From positions 141,305-205,304 of the forward strand of contig CACMIH010000002.1 of assembly GCA_902613755.1 (NCBI GenBank): DNA of 64,000 bases, read 5' to 3'. The position numbers and the translations under genes were made by a program. Each line of letters opens with the position of its first letter. Position 1 is the stretch's first letter. Origin of the DNA: an uncultured Pelagibacteraceae bacterium (GTDB lineage: Bacteria > Pseudomonadota > Alphaproteobacteria > Pelagibacterales > Pelagibacteraceae). The notes under the pieces were generated by a model. That model worked only from the letters and a program-made list of their open reading frames with translations, had not been told where the DNA came from and searched no databases. Positions 18,647-28,006 of the stretch are shown here, piece after piece.

Positions 18647-19695
18647 TTTTGAAAACCTGTTTTAAAATTATTTCTCTTATTTTTTACAAGCATGACTTTG
18701 AACAATTCACCCATTTGCTTTTCATCTATCAAACGTCTTACCCGATAAAATAAATCTGCTTTTTTAGAAAATTCTATATTTTTGCTGATTATTTCTGCTC
18801 TTTGAAGAATACCCATGCTTGTTAAAAATTTTTTTTGATTTGTAAAAATTGAATTAATTTCTTCAAACTGATTTACAAATTTCTCAAAAGAGTGAAAGTT
18901 TATATTGTAAGTAATATCAGACTCCCCAATATTTTCTAAAATGTTAGAATATTTGTGATTATTTACTGCCTGAAGAGTTTCATGCATCTTGCTGTCTGCA
19001 TAACCATAATCAATAACCAACATTCCCCCATCATTTTTTTGTATTAAATCGCATATTGTTTTTAAATATTTAAAAGTATCTGGTGAATATTCTATGACGT
19101 TTTGATCTTTTGATATTTCGAAATTTAGATGTTTTTCAATTTTTTCTATATCAATTTTTTCTTCTTTAAACTCAGCTTTTTTTGGATCATTCAAATTCAC
19201 AAATCTTTCAAACCAACAATCTTTTTTTTTGAAAAATTGTTTGATTGGTATGGCATCAAAGAATTCATTAGCCAAAAAAATTGTTGGGTTAGAGTTTATT
19301 TTTTCAATATCTTTTAACCATGAAAATTTTTTAGAATTTAAATTTTTTTTTTGTTCATTTATTAAAAAATCACTTTTTTCATGAATTATAAAACTACAGG
19401 CATTGTAACAATCAGGAAAATTTATAAGTGTCTCATCTATGACTTTTATCATTTCACCATTTCCAGCTCCTAGTTCTAGCAAATTAAATTTTTTTGGAGA
19501 GCCTATACTTTTCCAAAAAGTAATTGTCCAAATTGCAATAATCTCTGAAAATAATCTTGTGATGTTGGGAGCAGTAATAAAATCTCCATCTTCACCAAAA
19601 GGATTCTTTTTCATATAAAAACCTTTATCTTTATCGTAAAGAGCAAAATTTATGAATTGATCTAATGGTAAATTATTTGTTTTAGCGAGTTTCAT
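18643..19695 (-). CDS. SAM-dependent methyltransferase, MidA/NDUFAF7 family
   Basis: A 350-residue COG1565 protein. The signature FGEDGDFITAPNITRLFSE is the family hallmark, followed by the SAM-binding NLLELGAGNGEMI. In mitochondria the homologue NDUFAF7 methylates an arginine of a complex I subunit. A similar role in the bacterial respiratory chain is plausible but inferred. It overlaps lgt by 14 bases upstream and pgeF by 4 downstream, so lgt-midA-pgeF is tightly coupled. Confidence 0.87.
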   Translation of the reverse strand: MKLAKTNNLPLDQFINFALYDKDKGFYMKKNPFGEDGDFITAPNITRLFSEIIAIWTITFWKSIGSPKKFNLLELGAGNGEMIKVIDETLINFPDCYNACSFIIHEKSDFLINEQKKNLNSKKFSWLKDIEKINSNPTIFLANEFFDAIPIKQFFKKKDCWFERFVNLNDPKKAEFKEEKIDIEKIEKHLNFEISKDQNVIEYSPDTFKYLKTICDLIQKNDGGMLVIDYGYADSKMHETLQAVNNHKYSNILENIGESDITYNINFHSFEKFVNQFEEINSIFTNQKKFLTSMGILQRAEIISKNIEFSKKADLFYRVRRLIDEKQMGELFKVMLVKNKRNNFKTGFQN

Positions 19696-20452
19696 ATTTT
19701 AAATAAAATAAGATTACCCCTGATAATATAAATATTAAACTTACTACTTGCCCCATCGTTAAGTTTAAAAGTATATAACCTAGATGTTCATCTGGTACTC
19801 TATAAAATTCAATAATAAATCTGAAGATTGAGTAAATTATTAAAAATAATCCTGAAATTACACCAGGTTTATTTAAAAATTTGTTTTTGAAATAAATTAA
19901 TAGTAAAAATAAAAATAAACCCTCTAATAGTGCTTCGTATAATTGCGAAGGGTGTCTAGGAAAATTGTCTACCTTAACAAATGTTACTGCCCAGGGTACA
20001 TTAGTTATAGTTCCATACAATTCTGAATTTATAAAGTTTGCTATTCGTCCAAAAAATAATCCGACCGGAGCTACTAAAGCGACAATATCCAAATATAAGA
20101 ATGGGTTTTGATTATTTTTTTTAGCAAAAAATATAGATGCAAAAATAACTCCAATTAAACCACCATGGAAGGACATTCCACCTTGCCAAATTTTAAATAT
20201 ATCTAATGGATTATTTACATAAAAACTTAAATTATAAATAAAAATGTAACCAAGTCTGCCTCCTAAAATTATACCTATAATTAAATAAGTTAAATAATCA
20301 TCAAATCTATTTTTAACTTCTATGTTTTGGATAAATAATTTTTTAGCGAGTAACCAGCCTAATATAATTCCAAATATATAAGCTAGTGAATACCATCTGA
20401 TTTCTATAGAAAAAATTTCTAAGGCTACTGGGTCAAAATTATTAATGAACAT
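19682..20452 (-). CDS. lgt: Prolipoprotein diacylglyceryl transferase
   Basis: The inner-membrane enzyme that attaches diacylglycerol to the lipobox cysteine of lipoprotein precursors. The 256-residue sequence has about seven hydrophobic helices. It has the family motif GLFFGRIANFINSELYG with the essential Arg and Asn, and the GGMSFHGGLIG motif. It is divergent from the ubiK-like gene with about 32 bases between starts. It heads the operon lgt-midA-pgeF-prs-rplY-pth-ychF. Confidence 0.97.
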   Translation of the reverse strand: MFINNFDPVALEIFSIEIRWYSLAYIFGIILGWLLAKKLFIQNIEVKNRFDDYLTYLIIGIILGGRLGYIFIYNLSFYVNNPLDIFKIWQGGMSFHGGLIGVIFASIFFAKKNNQNPFLYLDIVALVAPVGLFFGRIANFINSELYGTITNVPWAVTFVKVDNFPRHPSQLYEALLEGLFLFLLLIYFKNKFLNKPGVISGLFLIIYSIFRFIIEFYRVPDEHLGYILLNLTMGQVVSLIFILSGVILFYLKYETR

Positions 20453-20484
20453 TTTTAATAATACTTATAATGTATATCTTAAAT

Positions 20485-20736
20485 ATGAAAAATTCTAAAT
20501 TTATAATTGATAAGTTTGCTAAATTAATTGAGCAAGGTCTCGTATCTTCTAAAGATTTAACTACAGAACTATTTAATATATTAAAATCTAAAAGAGATGA
20601 GTTTGTTTTTAAAATGAAACTTACAAGTAAAGATGAATTTGAAGTACTCTCAAAACGAGTTGAGAATCTTGAAAATAAAATAAATAAACTTGAGATAAAA
20701 AAAAATAAAAAAGTTAAACAGGCAAGAAAATCTTAA
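20485..20736 (+). CDS. UbiK-like accessory factor (BMFP domain)
   Basis: A small protein of 83 residues, starting at ATG 20485 (MKNSKFIIDKFAKLIEQG); an ATG five codons upstream is possible. The N-terminal amphipathic half and the C-terminal coiled coil (FEVLSKRVENLENKINKLE) match the BMFP/DUF526 family. Its E. coli member UbiK assists ubiquinone synthesis and binds membranes. The tail is very basic. It converges on the histidine kinase gene with a 23-base overlap. Confidence 0.8.
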   Translation: MKNSKFIIDKFAKLIEQGLVSSKDLTTELFNILKSKRDEFVFKMKLTSKDEFEVLSKRVENLENKINKLEIKKNKKVKQARKS

Positions 20737-22033
20737 CTCTTAAACCATCCATTTTTGATTTTTCTAACATTATATTTCCTCCATGAGATTTTATAATGTC
20801 TGATGAAATTGATAAGCCAAGGCCAACACTTGATTTAGAGTCTGCTCTACCCTTATCTATTTTATAGAAAGGTTTAAACACATTTTCGTACTCATTTTTA
20901 GATATTCCAGGCCCATTATCATCAATATTAATGAATAAGTTTGTATTTTTTTTACTTAAGCTAATTTCAACTTTGTTTGCATATTTCAGTGAATTATCAA
21001 TTAGATTATTCAGACATCTATTAATTAAATTTTTCCTGCCATTAAAATAAATTCTTGGTATTAAGTTTTGTGAAATATTTTCATTATTATATTTTTCGAT
21101 AACATCTGAAATTAATTTAGATAGATTAAACATTTCATCTTTTTCAACATATGATGAGCTGGTAAATTGTAAATATTCATTTAACATTTTCTCCATTTCA
21201 TTGATATCTTCGGTTAATTTTTTAATAGTTTCTTTATCTTTTATAAAAGCTATTTGTAGTTTCATCCTTGTTAAAGGTGTCCTTAAATCATGACTTATTC
21301 CAGATAACATTTCTGTTCTTTGATTTATATGTCGTTCAATTCTCTTTCTCATTTTATCAAATTCATGTCCTGCTTGTCTTATTTCAAGAGCTCCAGAAGG
21401 TTTGAACTCTTCAATATTTTCCCCTTTACCAAACCTTTCTGCTGCACGAGCCAGATTACTGATTGGTCTAGTTTGATTTTTTAAAAATATTAGAGAAATG
21501 ATAACCATTATAATTGCAGGTACTGTGATCCAAAGTGCAAATATTCTTGCTGAAGAACTTGCAACTCTATCTTTAGGTACTAAAAATTTAAAATAACCAT
21601 CCTCATATTTAATTCTTAAATCAATTAATTCTTTATAACTTGTTGTATCAAACCAGTATTCATTTAATCCAAATTTAGATTTTAGCTCTCTTCTTAAAGT
21701 TCTATCTATAGGACTAAACCATCTTTCTGTATCAGTATTTTGTAATGTTTCGTTATTAGTAAATTCAATATTTAAATCTAAAAATATGGAAAAAAGATCT
21801 AGCAACTCTTGTTTATTTGTTTTCTCACTTCCATAAGCTTCAATAAACGTGCTAATTTCATTTACTAAAGTTCTTGTCATACCTTTGTTTGTTTTGATCC
21901 AAAGGCTATCAAAAAAAACAATTGTAATTATTAGTTGTAGAACTAAAACCGGAATCGCAACAATAAGGAGTGCTCTATAAAATAATCTTTTTGGTAATAT
22001 TTTTTTTAAGTAATCACTCAATCCAGAGAACAT
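20714..22033 (-). CDS. EnvZ-like sensor histidine kinase
   Basis: A two-component sensor of about 439 residues. Helix 1 (ALLIVAIPVLVLQLIITIVFF) and helix 2 (IFALWITVPAIIMVIISLIFL) flank a periplasmic domain of roughly 115 residues. Then come a HAMP domain, the phospho-acceptor box SGISHDLRTPLTRMK, and the ATPase domain with N box NRCLNNLIDNSLKYA, DDNGPGIS and GLGLSI. I prefer ATG 22033; a GTG three codons earlier is also in frame. It overlaps the upstream response regulator by 20 bases, its obvious partner. The signal sensed is unknown. Confidence 0.93.
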   Translation of the reverse strand: MFSGLSDYLKKILPKRLFYRALLIVAIPVLVLQLIITIVFFDSLWIKTNKGMTRTLVNEISTFIEAYGSEKTNKQELLDLFSIFLDLNIEFTNNETLQNTDTERWFSPIDRTLRRELKSKFGLNEYWFDTTSYKELIDLRIKYEDGYFKFLVPKDRVASSSARIFALWITVPAIIMVIISLIFLKNQTRPISNLARAAERFGKGENIEEFKPSGALEIRQAGHEFDKMRKRIERHINQRTEMLSGISHDLRTPLTRMKLQIAFIKDKETIKKLTEDINEMEKMLNEYLQFTSSSYVEKDEMFNLSKLISDVIEKYNNENISQNLIPRIYFNGRKNLINRCLNNLIDNSLKYANKVEISLSKKNTNLFINIDDNGPGISKNEYENVFKPFYKIDKGRADSKSSVGLGLSISSDIIKSHGGNIMLEKSKMDGLRVKIFLPV

Positions 22034-22691
22034 ATCCTGCACCTCTTATTGTCTGTAAAAATTTTGGATTTTTTGGATCAATTTCAATCTTTTTTCTAAG
22101 TCGAGTAATAATAACATCTATTGATCTCTCTTTATCTAGATTAATTAATTGACCAATATCTTCTCTTGAAAATGTTTTACCAGGGTTATTAATCATTTTT
22201 TCTAAGATTGTCTTTTCTGTTGCGTTAATCTTAAATTCTTTATTACTTTTAAATATTAAAAGTTTATTTAGATCAATTTTCACACTTTCAAATTCTATAA
22301 CCCTTTTCTGGTCTGTTTTAATTGTTTTATTTAATATATTTTTTATTCTTAAAATTAATTCTTTTGGTTCAAATGGTTTTGGTAAATAATCATCAGCACC
22401 AATCTCTAATCCTTCAACCCTTTCATTCGCTTCACTTTTAGCTGTTAGAAGTATTATTGGTGTATCTAGTTTTTTTTTATTTTCTTTTAAAAATTCAAGT
22501 CCACTTTTACCTGGCATCATGATATCCAAAATTATTAAATCAAACTTAATTATATTTATTTTCTCTAGCGCATTTTCTGCATTATCTGCAGTTGTGACTA
22601 AGAATTTATTCTCATTTAAATATTTTTTTACAAGGGATCTAATTCCATCATCATCATCAACTACTAGTATATGTGCAATAAACTTATCCAT
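22014..22691 (-). CDS. OmpR-family response regulator (PetR-like)
   Basis: A 225-residue regulator. The receiver domain has the acidic pocket VVDDDDG, phospho-acceptor Asp56 in LIILDIMMPG, and the switch Thr/Lys in LLTAKSE. The winged-helix DNA-binding domain ends RSIDVIITRLRKKIE and TIRGAGYVLW. It lies between a MarR-family gene (8-base overlap) and a histidine kinase gene (20-base overlap). The MarR plus OmpR pair recalls the petP-petR operon of Rhodobacter, which lies upstream of petABC there. Here petABC is about 6 kb away, so the name PetR is suggestive only. Confidence 0.93.
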   Translation of the reverse strand: MDKFIAHILVVDDDDGIRSLVKKYLNENKFLVTTADNAENALEKINIIKFDLIILDIMMPGKSGLEFLKENKKKLDTPIILLTAKSEANERVEGLEIGADDYLPKPFEPKELILRIKNILNKTIKTDQKRVIEFESVKIDLNKLLIFKSNKEFKINATEKTILEKMINNPGKTFSREDIGQLINLDKERSIDVIITRLRKKIEIDPKNPKFLQTIRGAGYVLWIE

Positions 22692-23121
22692 TAATTATTT
22701 TACTTATTACATTATCAAAATTTATAACTTCTTCAGAACTTGAATTTAGCAAAGCATTATAAATTCTCTTTTTTTGTAGATTGAAAATTTCATTAAAAAT
22801 TTTTTTACCTTTTTCATTAAGAAAAACATGCTTTACTCTAGTATCCTGATCATCTTTTTTAAACATAATGACTTCAAGTTTAATTAAATCTTTGAGTACA
22901 CGATTTAAACTTTGTTTTGTGACTTTTAATCTCTTAAGCAGCTCTGAAATTGAGATCCCTTCATACATTGATAGTAAATGAATTACTTTATGGTGTGCTA
23001 AACCAATTGAATATCTATCTAATATTTTTTTAGAGTCAGAAAAGGTTTCTCTGTAGCTTACGAATAGTTTTTCAATTAGATCTTTAAGCTGGTCATCTTT
23101 TAAATATAAAAGTTCTTTCAT
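22684..23121 (-). CDS. MarR-family transcription regulator (PetP-like)
   Basis: A 145-residue winged-helix repressor. The helix-turn-helix is in YEGISISELLKRLKVTKQSLNRVLKDL, and the wing in MFKKDDQDTRVKHVFLNEKG carries the D-x-R pattern typical of MarR. It is the first gene of the MarR-response-regulator-kinase operon and is divergent from ilvE over 72 bases. It may control that shared region. The ligand is unknown. Confidence 0.9.
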   Translation of the reverse strand: MKELLYLKDDQLKDLIEKLFVSYRETFSDSKKILDRYSIGLAHHKVIHLLSMYEGISISELLKRLKVTKQSLNRVLKDLIKLEVIMFKKDDQDTRVKHVFLNEKGKKIFNEIFNLQKKRIYNALLNSSSEEVINFDNVISKIING

Positions 23122-23136
23122 AATAGGTAAGTTATA

Positions 23137-23182
23137 TTGACATATTAAAGATACAAAGATATTTTTCAGTTATAAATTATAA
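23137..23182 (+). promoter_or_regulatory. Predicted ilvE promoter with inverted repeat
   Basis: A -35 box TTGACA (23137-23142) and a -10-like TATTTT (23160-23165) with a 17-base spacer lie 29 bases before the ilvE ATG. Just after the -10 box is the inverted repeat TTATAA-A-TTATAA (23170-23182), around the expected transcription start. That is a possible operator for the divergent MarR gene. The repeat is simple and AT-only, so chance is a real alternative. Confidence 0.45.
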
Positions 23183-23193
23183 AAATTTCACAC

Positions 23194-24075
23194 ATGATAC
23201 CTTACGACAAAAGATCTGGAAAAATATGGTACAACAACGAATTAGTTGATTGGGCTGACGTTAAACTGCACGTTTTAAGCCATGGTATGCACTACGCTAG
23301 TTGTGTATTTGAAGGTGAGAGAGTTTATGATGGTTCAATTTTCAAATTAGAAGAGCACACAGCTAGATTTTTTCATTCTGCTAGAAGAATGGGTTTTGAA
23401 ATTCCATACACAGAAGAAGAAATCAATAATGCATCAAATAAAATTATTGCAACACAAAAAGTAGAAAATGGTTATGTAAGACCTGTTGCTTGGAGAGGTA
23501 GTGAAATGATGGCTATTTCTGCCCAACAAACAAAAATACATGTTGCGATTGCTACATGGGAATGGGGATCATATTTTGATCCTAAACTAAAAGTAGAAGG
23601 GATAAGATTAAATATTTCAAATTGGAGAAGACCAGCACCTAATACAATACCATGGGATACAAAGGCATCAGGTCTTTACATGATTTGTACTCTCTCAAAA
23701 CATGAGGCAGAAAAGCAAGGATATACAGATTCTTTAATGCTTGATCATGAGGGGAATATTGCTGAAGCAACTGGAGCAAATATTTTTTTCAAAGATAAAA
23801 ATGGAGAAATCCATACCCCAATACCAGACTCTTTTTTAGATGGTATTACAAGAAGAACGGTAATTGGGATCGCAAAATCAAAAAATATAAAAGTACATGA
23901 AAGAAAAATTAGTCCAAATGAACTGCCAAATTTTGTTGGATGTTTTTTAACAGGAACTGCTGCAGAAGTAACACCAGTATCTTGTATTGCTGAAAATCAA
24001 TTTAAAGTTTGTGATACTATTATTGATTTAAATGAAAGCTATCAGACATTAGTTAGAAAGAAAAAAGCAGCTTAA
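23194..24075 (+). CDS. ilvE: Branched-chain amino acid aminotransferase
   Basis: A class IV PLP transaminase of 293 residues that interconverts leucine, isoleucine and valine with their 2-oxo acids. The PLP lysine is K157 in PWDTKASGLYM. Other family marks are the N-terminal SHGMHYASCVFEGERVYDG, the EATGANIF motif and the C-terminal TGTAAEVTPV. It is divergent from the MarR gene and converges on pgsA with a 4-base overlap. Confidence 0.96.
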   Translation: MIPYDKRSGKIWYNNELVDWADVKLHVLSHGMHYASCVFEGERVYDGSIFKLEEHTARFFHSARRMGFEIPYTEEEINNASNKIIATQKVENGYVRPVAWRGSEMMAISAQQTKIHVAIATWEWGSYFDPKLKVEGIRLNISNWRRPAPNTIPWDTKASGLYMICTLSKHEAEKQGYTDSLMLDHEGNIAEATGANIFFKDKNGEIHTPIPDSFLDGITRRTVIGIAKSKNIKVHERKISPNELPNFVGCFLTGTAAEVTPVSCIAENQFKVCDTIIDLNESYQTLVRKKKAA

Positions 24076-24656
24076 TCTTTACTATCTTCTGACATAGCAT
24101 GATCAATACCCTTGCGCATATAATCATAACCAGTGAAAAGCGTTAAAGCAGCTGATAACCACAAAAGGATAATTCCTATTGTTTGTGCATTATAATCTTG
24201 AAAATTAATTATTTTATTTCCTGTATCTCCAGATAATAAAAGAGCTATAGATACCATCTGTAAAACAGTTTTAAGTTTTGCAAGACTAGATACTGGAAGT
24301 TTGATTTTACCTTTTGCTAAAAATTCTCTCAAACCTGAAATTAAAATTTCTCTTGTAAGAATTATTATTGCTGCAATTACTTCATAATTTCTGATTGTTC
24401 CATCCATAACTAAAAGTATTAGTGCTGTAGCAACAATGATTTTATCAGCTATAGGATCTAACAATTCACCTAGTTTTGACTCTACCCCAAACATTCTAGC
24501 CAACATACCATCTAGAAAGTCTGTAAATGATGCAACAATAAACAATATTAAAGCAGTAAGATCACCATAAAATCCTGGAAGATAAAAAGCTAAAACAAAA
24601 AAGGGAACAATTATTATTCGACCAATGGTTAATATATTTGGAATTTTTTTAAGCAT
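24072..24656 (-). CDS. pgsA: CDP-diacylglycerol-glycerol-3-phosphate 3-phosphatidyltransferase
   Basis: Makes phosphatidylglycerol phosphate, the committed step to phosphatidylglycerol. The CDP-alcohol phosphotransferase motif D-G-x2-A-R-x8-G-x3-D-x3-D is present in full (DGMLARMFG, then GELLDPIADK). The 194-residue sequence has about five membrane helices and starts MLKKIPNILTIGRI, typical of PgsA. It lies 2 bases after uvrC, reproducing the widespread uvrC-pgsA pairing. Confidence 0.96.
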   Translation of the reverse strand: MLKKIPNILTIGRIIIVPFFVLAFYLPGFYGDLTALILFIVASFTDFLDGMLARMFGVESKLGELLDPIADKIIVATALILLVMDGTIRNYEVIAAIIILTREILISGLREFLAKGKIKLPVSSLAKLKTVLQMVSIALLLSGDTGNKIINFQDYNAQTIGIILLWLSAALTLFTGYDYMRKGIDHAMSEDSKD

Positions 24657-24658
24657 AA

Positions 24659-26524
24659 TTATTCATGAAAAAAGTTATATATCTTTTTGGCTACTTTTTC
24701 TTCAACACCTTCTACAGATTTAATCTCATCCAGGCTAGCTGACTCAACTGATCTTGCAGATCCAAAATGGTTTAATAAAGCCCTTTTTCTTATAGCTCCA
24801 ATGCCTTCTATTTGATCTAATAAAGATTTGCTAATACCTTTCTTTCTCTTAGCTCTGTGAGCGCTTATAGCAAATCTATGTGATTCATCTCTAATTCTTT
24901 GAAGAAAAAATAGGGTAGGGTCGTTTCTTGAAAATTTGTATTCTTTTCCATTATGAAAAAAGGTTTCATTACCACTATTTCTAAATTTACCTTTTGCTAT
25001 CGCAATAATTGGAATGTCGTGAAGTCCTAGTTCGTTAAGGCTTTCTCTAGCAACAGAATATTGACCTTTTCCTCCATCTACTACAACCAAATCTGGAAAA
25101 GCAAGGTAGTTGTCTTTTTCTTGAACTGCTCTTTTAAATCTTCTATTCAACACTTCTCTAATCATTCCGTAGTCATCTTGCTCATTTTTTTTGTGTTTAA
25201 TATTAAATTTTCTATATCTTTTTTTAATAAATCCTTCATCACCGTATGCTATTAAAGCTCCAACACTATTCGTACCTTGAATATGACTATTATCGTAAAC
25301 CTCAATTAAATTTATATTGTTTTCTAAATTAAATTTTTGAGCTACTGCATCGAACAATTCTTTATTATTCTGACTTTCATAAAGTTTTCTATTAAGACTA
25401 TCTTTTGCATTTTTTATTGCTTGATTAATAACCTTGAGTTTTGATCCTTTTTTTGCAACTGAAATATTTATCTGTTTACCTTCTTTTTGTGTCAGCGTTT
25501 TTTCAATTAATGCTTTTTCTTTTATTTCTTCTGAAAGAATAACTGATGAAGGAACACTTTTATTTTCATAAAATTGAGAGACAAATGAATTTAGGATTTC
25601 ACTAAATTTTTCATCTGGATCATGTTTTGGAAAAAAAGCTTGATTACCCCAATTTTGTTTTGACCTATAAAAAAACACTTGAATACAAGTTTTTCCAGAC
25701 TCTTTATACCCAGCAATAACATCTGCCTCAACTAAATTTGCTTCGTTAATTCTCTGTGAAGATTGAATTATGTTTAACGCTTTAATTCTATCTCTTAATA
25801 TTACGGCTTTTTCAAAGTCAAGATCATCACTTGCTTTTTCCATCTGGTTAGAAAGATTTTTTTGAATTTTCCTAGATTTTCCTGAAACAAATTCAATAGC
25901 ATCCTCTACTGTTTGATTATAATCCTCTTTTTTTACGTACCCTACACAAGGCCCAGAACATCTTTTTATTTGATATAAGATACACGGTCTTTCTCTGTTC
26001 TTGAAGACGGTATCATCACAAACTCTTAAATGAAAAATCTTTTGGATCATTTTGATTGTCCAATTAGCAGAACCAGCAGAAGCAAAAGGTCCAAAGTAAA
26101 AACCTTCTTTTGTTTTTTTCCCTCTATGTCTTTTTATTTGAGGCCACTTATCTTTATTACCAATAAATATAAATGGAAATGATTTATCATCACGTAATAG
26201 GATATTAAATTTTGGCTTATGCTTTTTAATTAAATTTGCTTCTAGAAGTAATGCTTCACTTTCATTAGATGTTGTTGTTATCTCTAACTTTCTTGTTTGA
26301 GACAACATCCGTTCAGTTCTAATTATATGATTTTTTTCTGCAACATAACTCTTTAATCTATTCAGTAAGTTTTTGGCTTTACCCACATAAAGAATTTCAT
26401 TCTTTTCATTAAGCATCCTGTATACACCTGGAAGTTTTGGTACTAGAGGTAGCTCTTTTTTAATTACTTCTCTTCCTATTTCAGAGCTTATCATGGCTTC
26501 TCTTTTTGGTAATTTGAATACCAA
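24659..26524 (-). CDS. uvrC: Excinuclease ABC subunit C
   Basis: The nuclease of nucleotide excision repair, 621 residues. Domains in order: GIY-YIG nuclease ([20 protein letters not shown], about 31-50), a cysteine cluster [18 protein letters not shown] near 195, a UvrB-binding UVR region ([16 protein letters not shown]), the RNase-H-like C-terminal nuclease ([20 protein letters not shown]), and tandem helix-hairpin-helix motifs at the end. The ATG at 26524 overlaps folB by 44 bases; an in-frame ATG at 26494 would cut this to 14 and is equally credible. Confidence 0.97.
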   Translation of the reverse strand: MVFKLPKREAMISSEIGREVIKKELPLVPKLPGVYRMLNEKNEILYVGKAKNLLNRLKSYVAEKNHIIRTERMLSQTRKLEITTTSNESEALLLEANLIKKHKPKFNILLRDDKSFPFIFIGNKDKWPQIKRHRGKKTKEGFYFGPFASAGSANWTIKMIQKIFHLRVCDDTVFKNRERPCILYQIKRCSGPCVGYVKKEDYNQTVEDAIEFVSGKSRKIQKNLSNQMEKASDDLDFEKAVILRDRIKALNIIQSSQRINEANLVEADVIAGYKESGKTCIQVFFYRSKQNWGNQAFFPKHDPDEKFSEILNSFVSQFYENKSVPSSVILSEEIKEKALIEKTLTQKEGKQINISVAKKGSKLKVINQAIKNAKDSLNRKLYESQNNKELFDAVAQKFNLENNINLIEVYDNSHIQGTNSVGALIAYGDEGFIKKRYRKFNIKHKKNEQDDYGMIREVLNRRFKRAVQEKDNYLAFPDLVVVDGGKGQYSVARESLNELGLHDIPIIAIAKGKFRNSGNETFFHNGKEYKFSRNDPTLFFLQRIRDESHRFAISAHRAKRKKGISKSLLDQIEGIGAIRKRALLNHFGSARSVESASLDEIKSVEGVEEKVAKKIYNFFHE

Positions 26525-26906
26525 CAGATGAACACTGTTTTAAAATTTCTAATTTTTCAATTTTTAACATTATTTTAGCAATTCTCTTGTCTTTAAATAG
26601 TTCATCAAAAACTGCTTCTGCCAAGGTTTCTAAAAAATTATAATGTTTCTTTTTTACAAGTTTTGTAATTAATTTTACAATTGTTCCATAATTTACAATG
26701 GATTTTATATCTTTATCGCTTGAAGGTTTTTTATCCTCATAATCTATTTCAAGACTAAATTTTACTTTTTGTGATTTTTTTTTTTCAGAATCGTAATAAC
26801 CGAGTTTTAAATCTAAAATTAATTCATTAATAAGTATTTTTTTCTCATAATTAAATAAAGTTTTATTTTTATCTATTTTGACAATTTTTAAATTATTTTT
26901 TTTCAT
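26481..26906 (-). CDS. folB: Dihydroneopterin aldolase-like protein FolB
   Basis: A 141-residue member of the FolB tunnelling fold. Recognisable pieces are the [23 protein letters not shown] strand region, [28 protein letters not shown] with the expected Glu, and the final VGIQITKKR. FolB releases 6-hydroxymethyldihydropterin for folate synthesis. The N-terminal 25 residues are an extra lysine-rich segment. Its ATG shares a base with the stop of a 48-codon gene (TAATG). The pteridine-reductase-like SDR upstream supports a pterin role. Confidence 0.85.
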   Translation of the reverse strand: MKKNNLKIVKIDKNKTLFNYEKKILINELILDLKLGYYDSEKKKSQKVKFSLEIDYEDKKPSSDKDIKSIVNYGTIVKLITKLVKKKHYNFLETLAEAVFDELFKDKRIAKIMLKIEKLEILKQCSSVGIQITKKRSHDKL

Positions 26907-27052
26907 TATTTAGTTCCAAAAATAGTAAGATTCCAACATGCATTCCCATCCTCAATACGAACATAGCAACCAAAAAACGACATTATTTTAAATGCAAAAA
27001 AACCACCAATCAAAATTATTGCTGCTGCAAGAAAAGGATTAATTTTTTTCAT
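26906..27052 (-). CDS. Small membrane protein, 48 residues, unknown function
   Basis: A short gene with ATG at 27050-27052 and TAA at 26906-26908. The product begins MKKINPFLAAAIILIGGFF, a single hydrophobic helix (about residues 6-22). It ends with a polar segment containing two cysteines (C29 in FFGCYVR, C39 in NACWNL). It starts on the base right after the hydrolase stop, and its own stop overlaps the folB start as TAATG. Both neighbours therefore support real translation. The helix could be an anchor or an uncleaved signal, leaving a small cysteine-bearing tail outside. I do not recognise a family. Confidence 0.65.
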   Translation of the reverse strand: MKKINPFLAAAIILIGGFFAFKIMSFFGCYVRIEDGNACWNLTIFGTK

Positions 27053-28006
27053 TTATTTAAGTCTTGAAGCAATGTACTCTTTGATCGTAGGGTGGTAATG
27101 CATAAAACAATCAGCAAAATCTATTGCATGAGCATTTTTTAATGGTTCTTCCCAATTTGATCCTGCAATTTTACATTTTTTACCATTAATTTTTTTCTTC
27201 TCAGAGACAACTATTCTTTTAAAATTTGGAACTTTGTCCATCCAATCAGATGTTAATCCTTCAAATGGATCCATAGGATGGGTAAAAATTAAAACTGGTG
27301 CATTCCCCTCTTTAATTAAATTAATCTGATCTTGTCTCCATTGAGCCATACCAGGATTTTTTTTATGAAATTTTTCCATAGCTTTTTCATAGCCATTTTT
27401 TTTTACTTTAAATTTTTTTGATAAATTCCAAAAACATGCAGGCATTAGAGATATCCCTCCACCTACTTCGTTCATATATTTTGCTGTTAACCTTAATGTT
27501 GCCCATCCTCCACAAGAGTGACCTGACATAAAAATTTGTTTCTTTGGTACTCCCATGTTAACAAATTTTTTAATAACTTCTAAATTACCCTCAACTCTTC
27601 GATCCATCTTTGAGGTTCCTGGGTAAGGTCCTTCCCATTTTTTCATCCACATTCCTATTTTTCCTAATTTAGCACCTAAATCACCTTCTAATTGACCTTG
27701 GCAGTGAATATAAACCATGATTTCCTTACCATTTATTTTATCGCCAGCTAACTGAGCCCAATTTCTAAGCTCTGACCTCCAGAAGCAATCTTTCAGTTTT
27801 ACATCGTTTCCATCTGAACCATGGTTGTAGATTATGATTATCTTGTCTTTAGGATTATTTACTTGAAAATTTTCATTGATTTTAATTTTATCTTTCCATT
27901 TATTTGTGGGTATTACAAAACCATCTTTTTTTATACTTTCTGAGTTTGCATAAGCACTACCACTTAATATTAAACTAAGCATTATAATTACTAAAAATTT
28001 TCTCAT
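27053..28006 (-). CDS. Exported alpha/beta hydrolase
   Basis: A 317-residue secreted hydrolase. Signal peptide residues 1-20 end in SAYA. The nucleophile elbow is G162-H-S164-C-G (FMSGHSCGGW), and an early IIIYNHGSDGND loop may form the oxyanion hole. Acid and base are probably the Asp of FTHPMDPFEG and a His near the end (DCFMHYHPT). Six or so cysteines in the mature part suggest periplasmic disulfides. It resembles dienelactone-hydrolase-like or carboxylesterase folds; substrate unknown. The ATG overlaps the SDR stop by 4 bases. Confidence 0.78.
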   Translation of the reverse strand: MRKFLVIIMLSLILSGSAYANSESIKKDGFVIPTNKWKDKIKINENFQVNNPKDKIIIIYNHGSDGNDVKLKDCFWRSELRNWAQLAGDKINGKEIMVYIHCQGQLEGDLGAKLGKIGMWMKKWEGPYPGTSKMDRRVEGNLEVIKKFVNMGVPKKQIFMSGHSCGGWATLRLTAKYMNEVGGGISLMPACFWNLSKKFKVKKNGYEKAMEKFHKKNPGMAQWRQDQINLIKEGNAPVLIFTHPMDPFEGLTSDWMDKVPNFKRIVVSEKKKINGKKCKIAGSNWEEPLKNAHAIDFADCFMHYHPTIKEYIASRLK

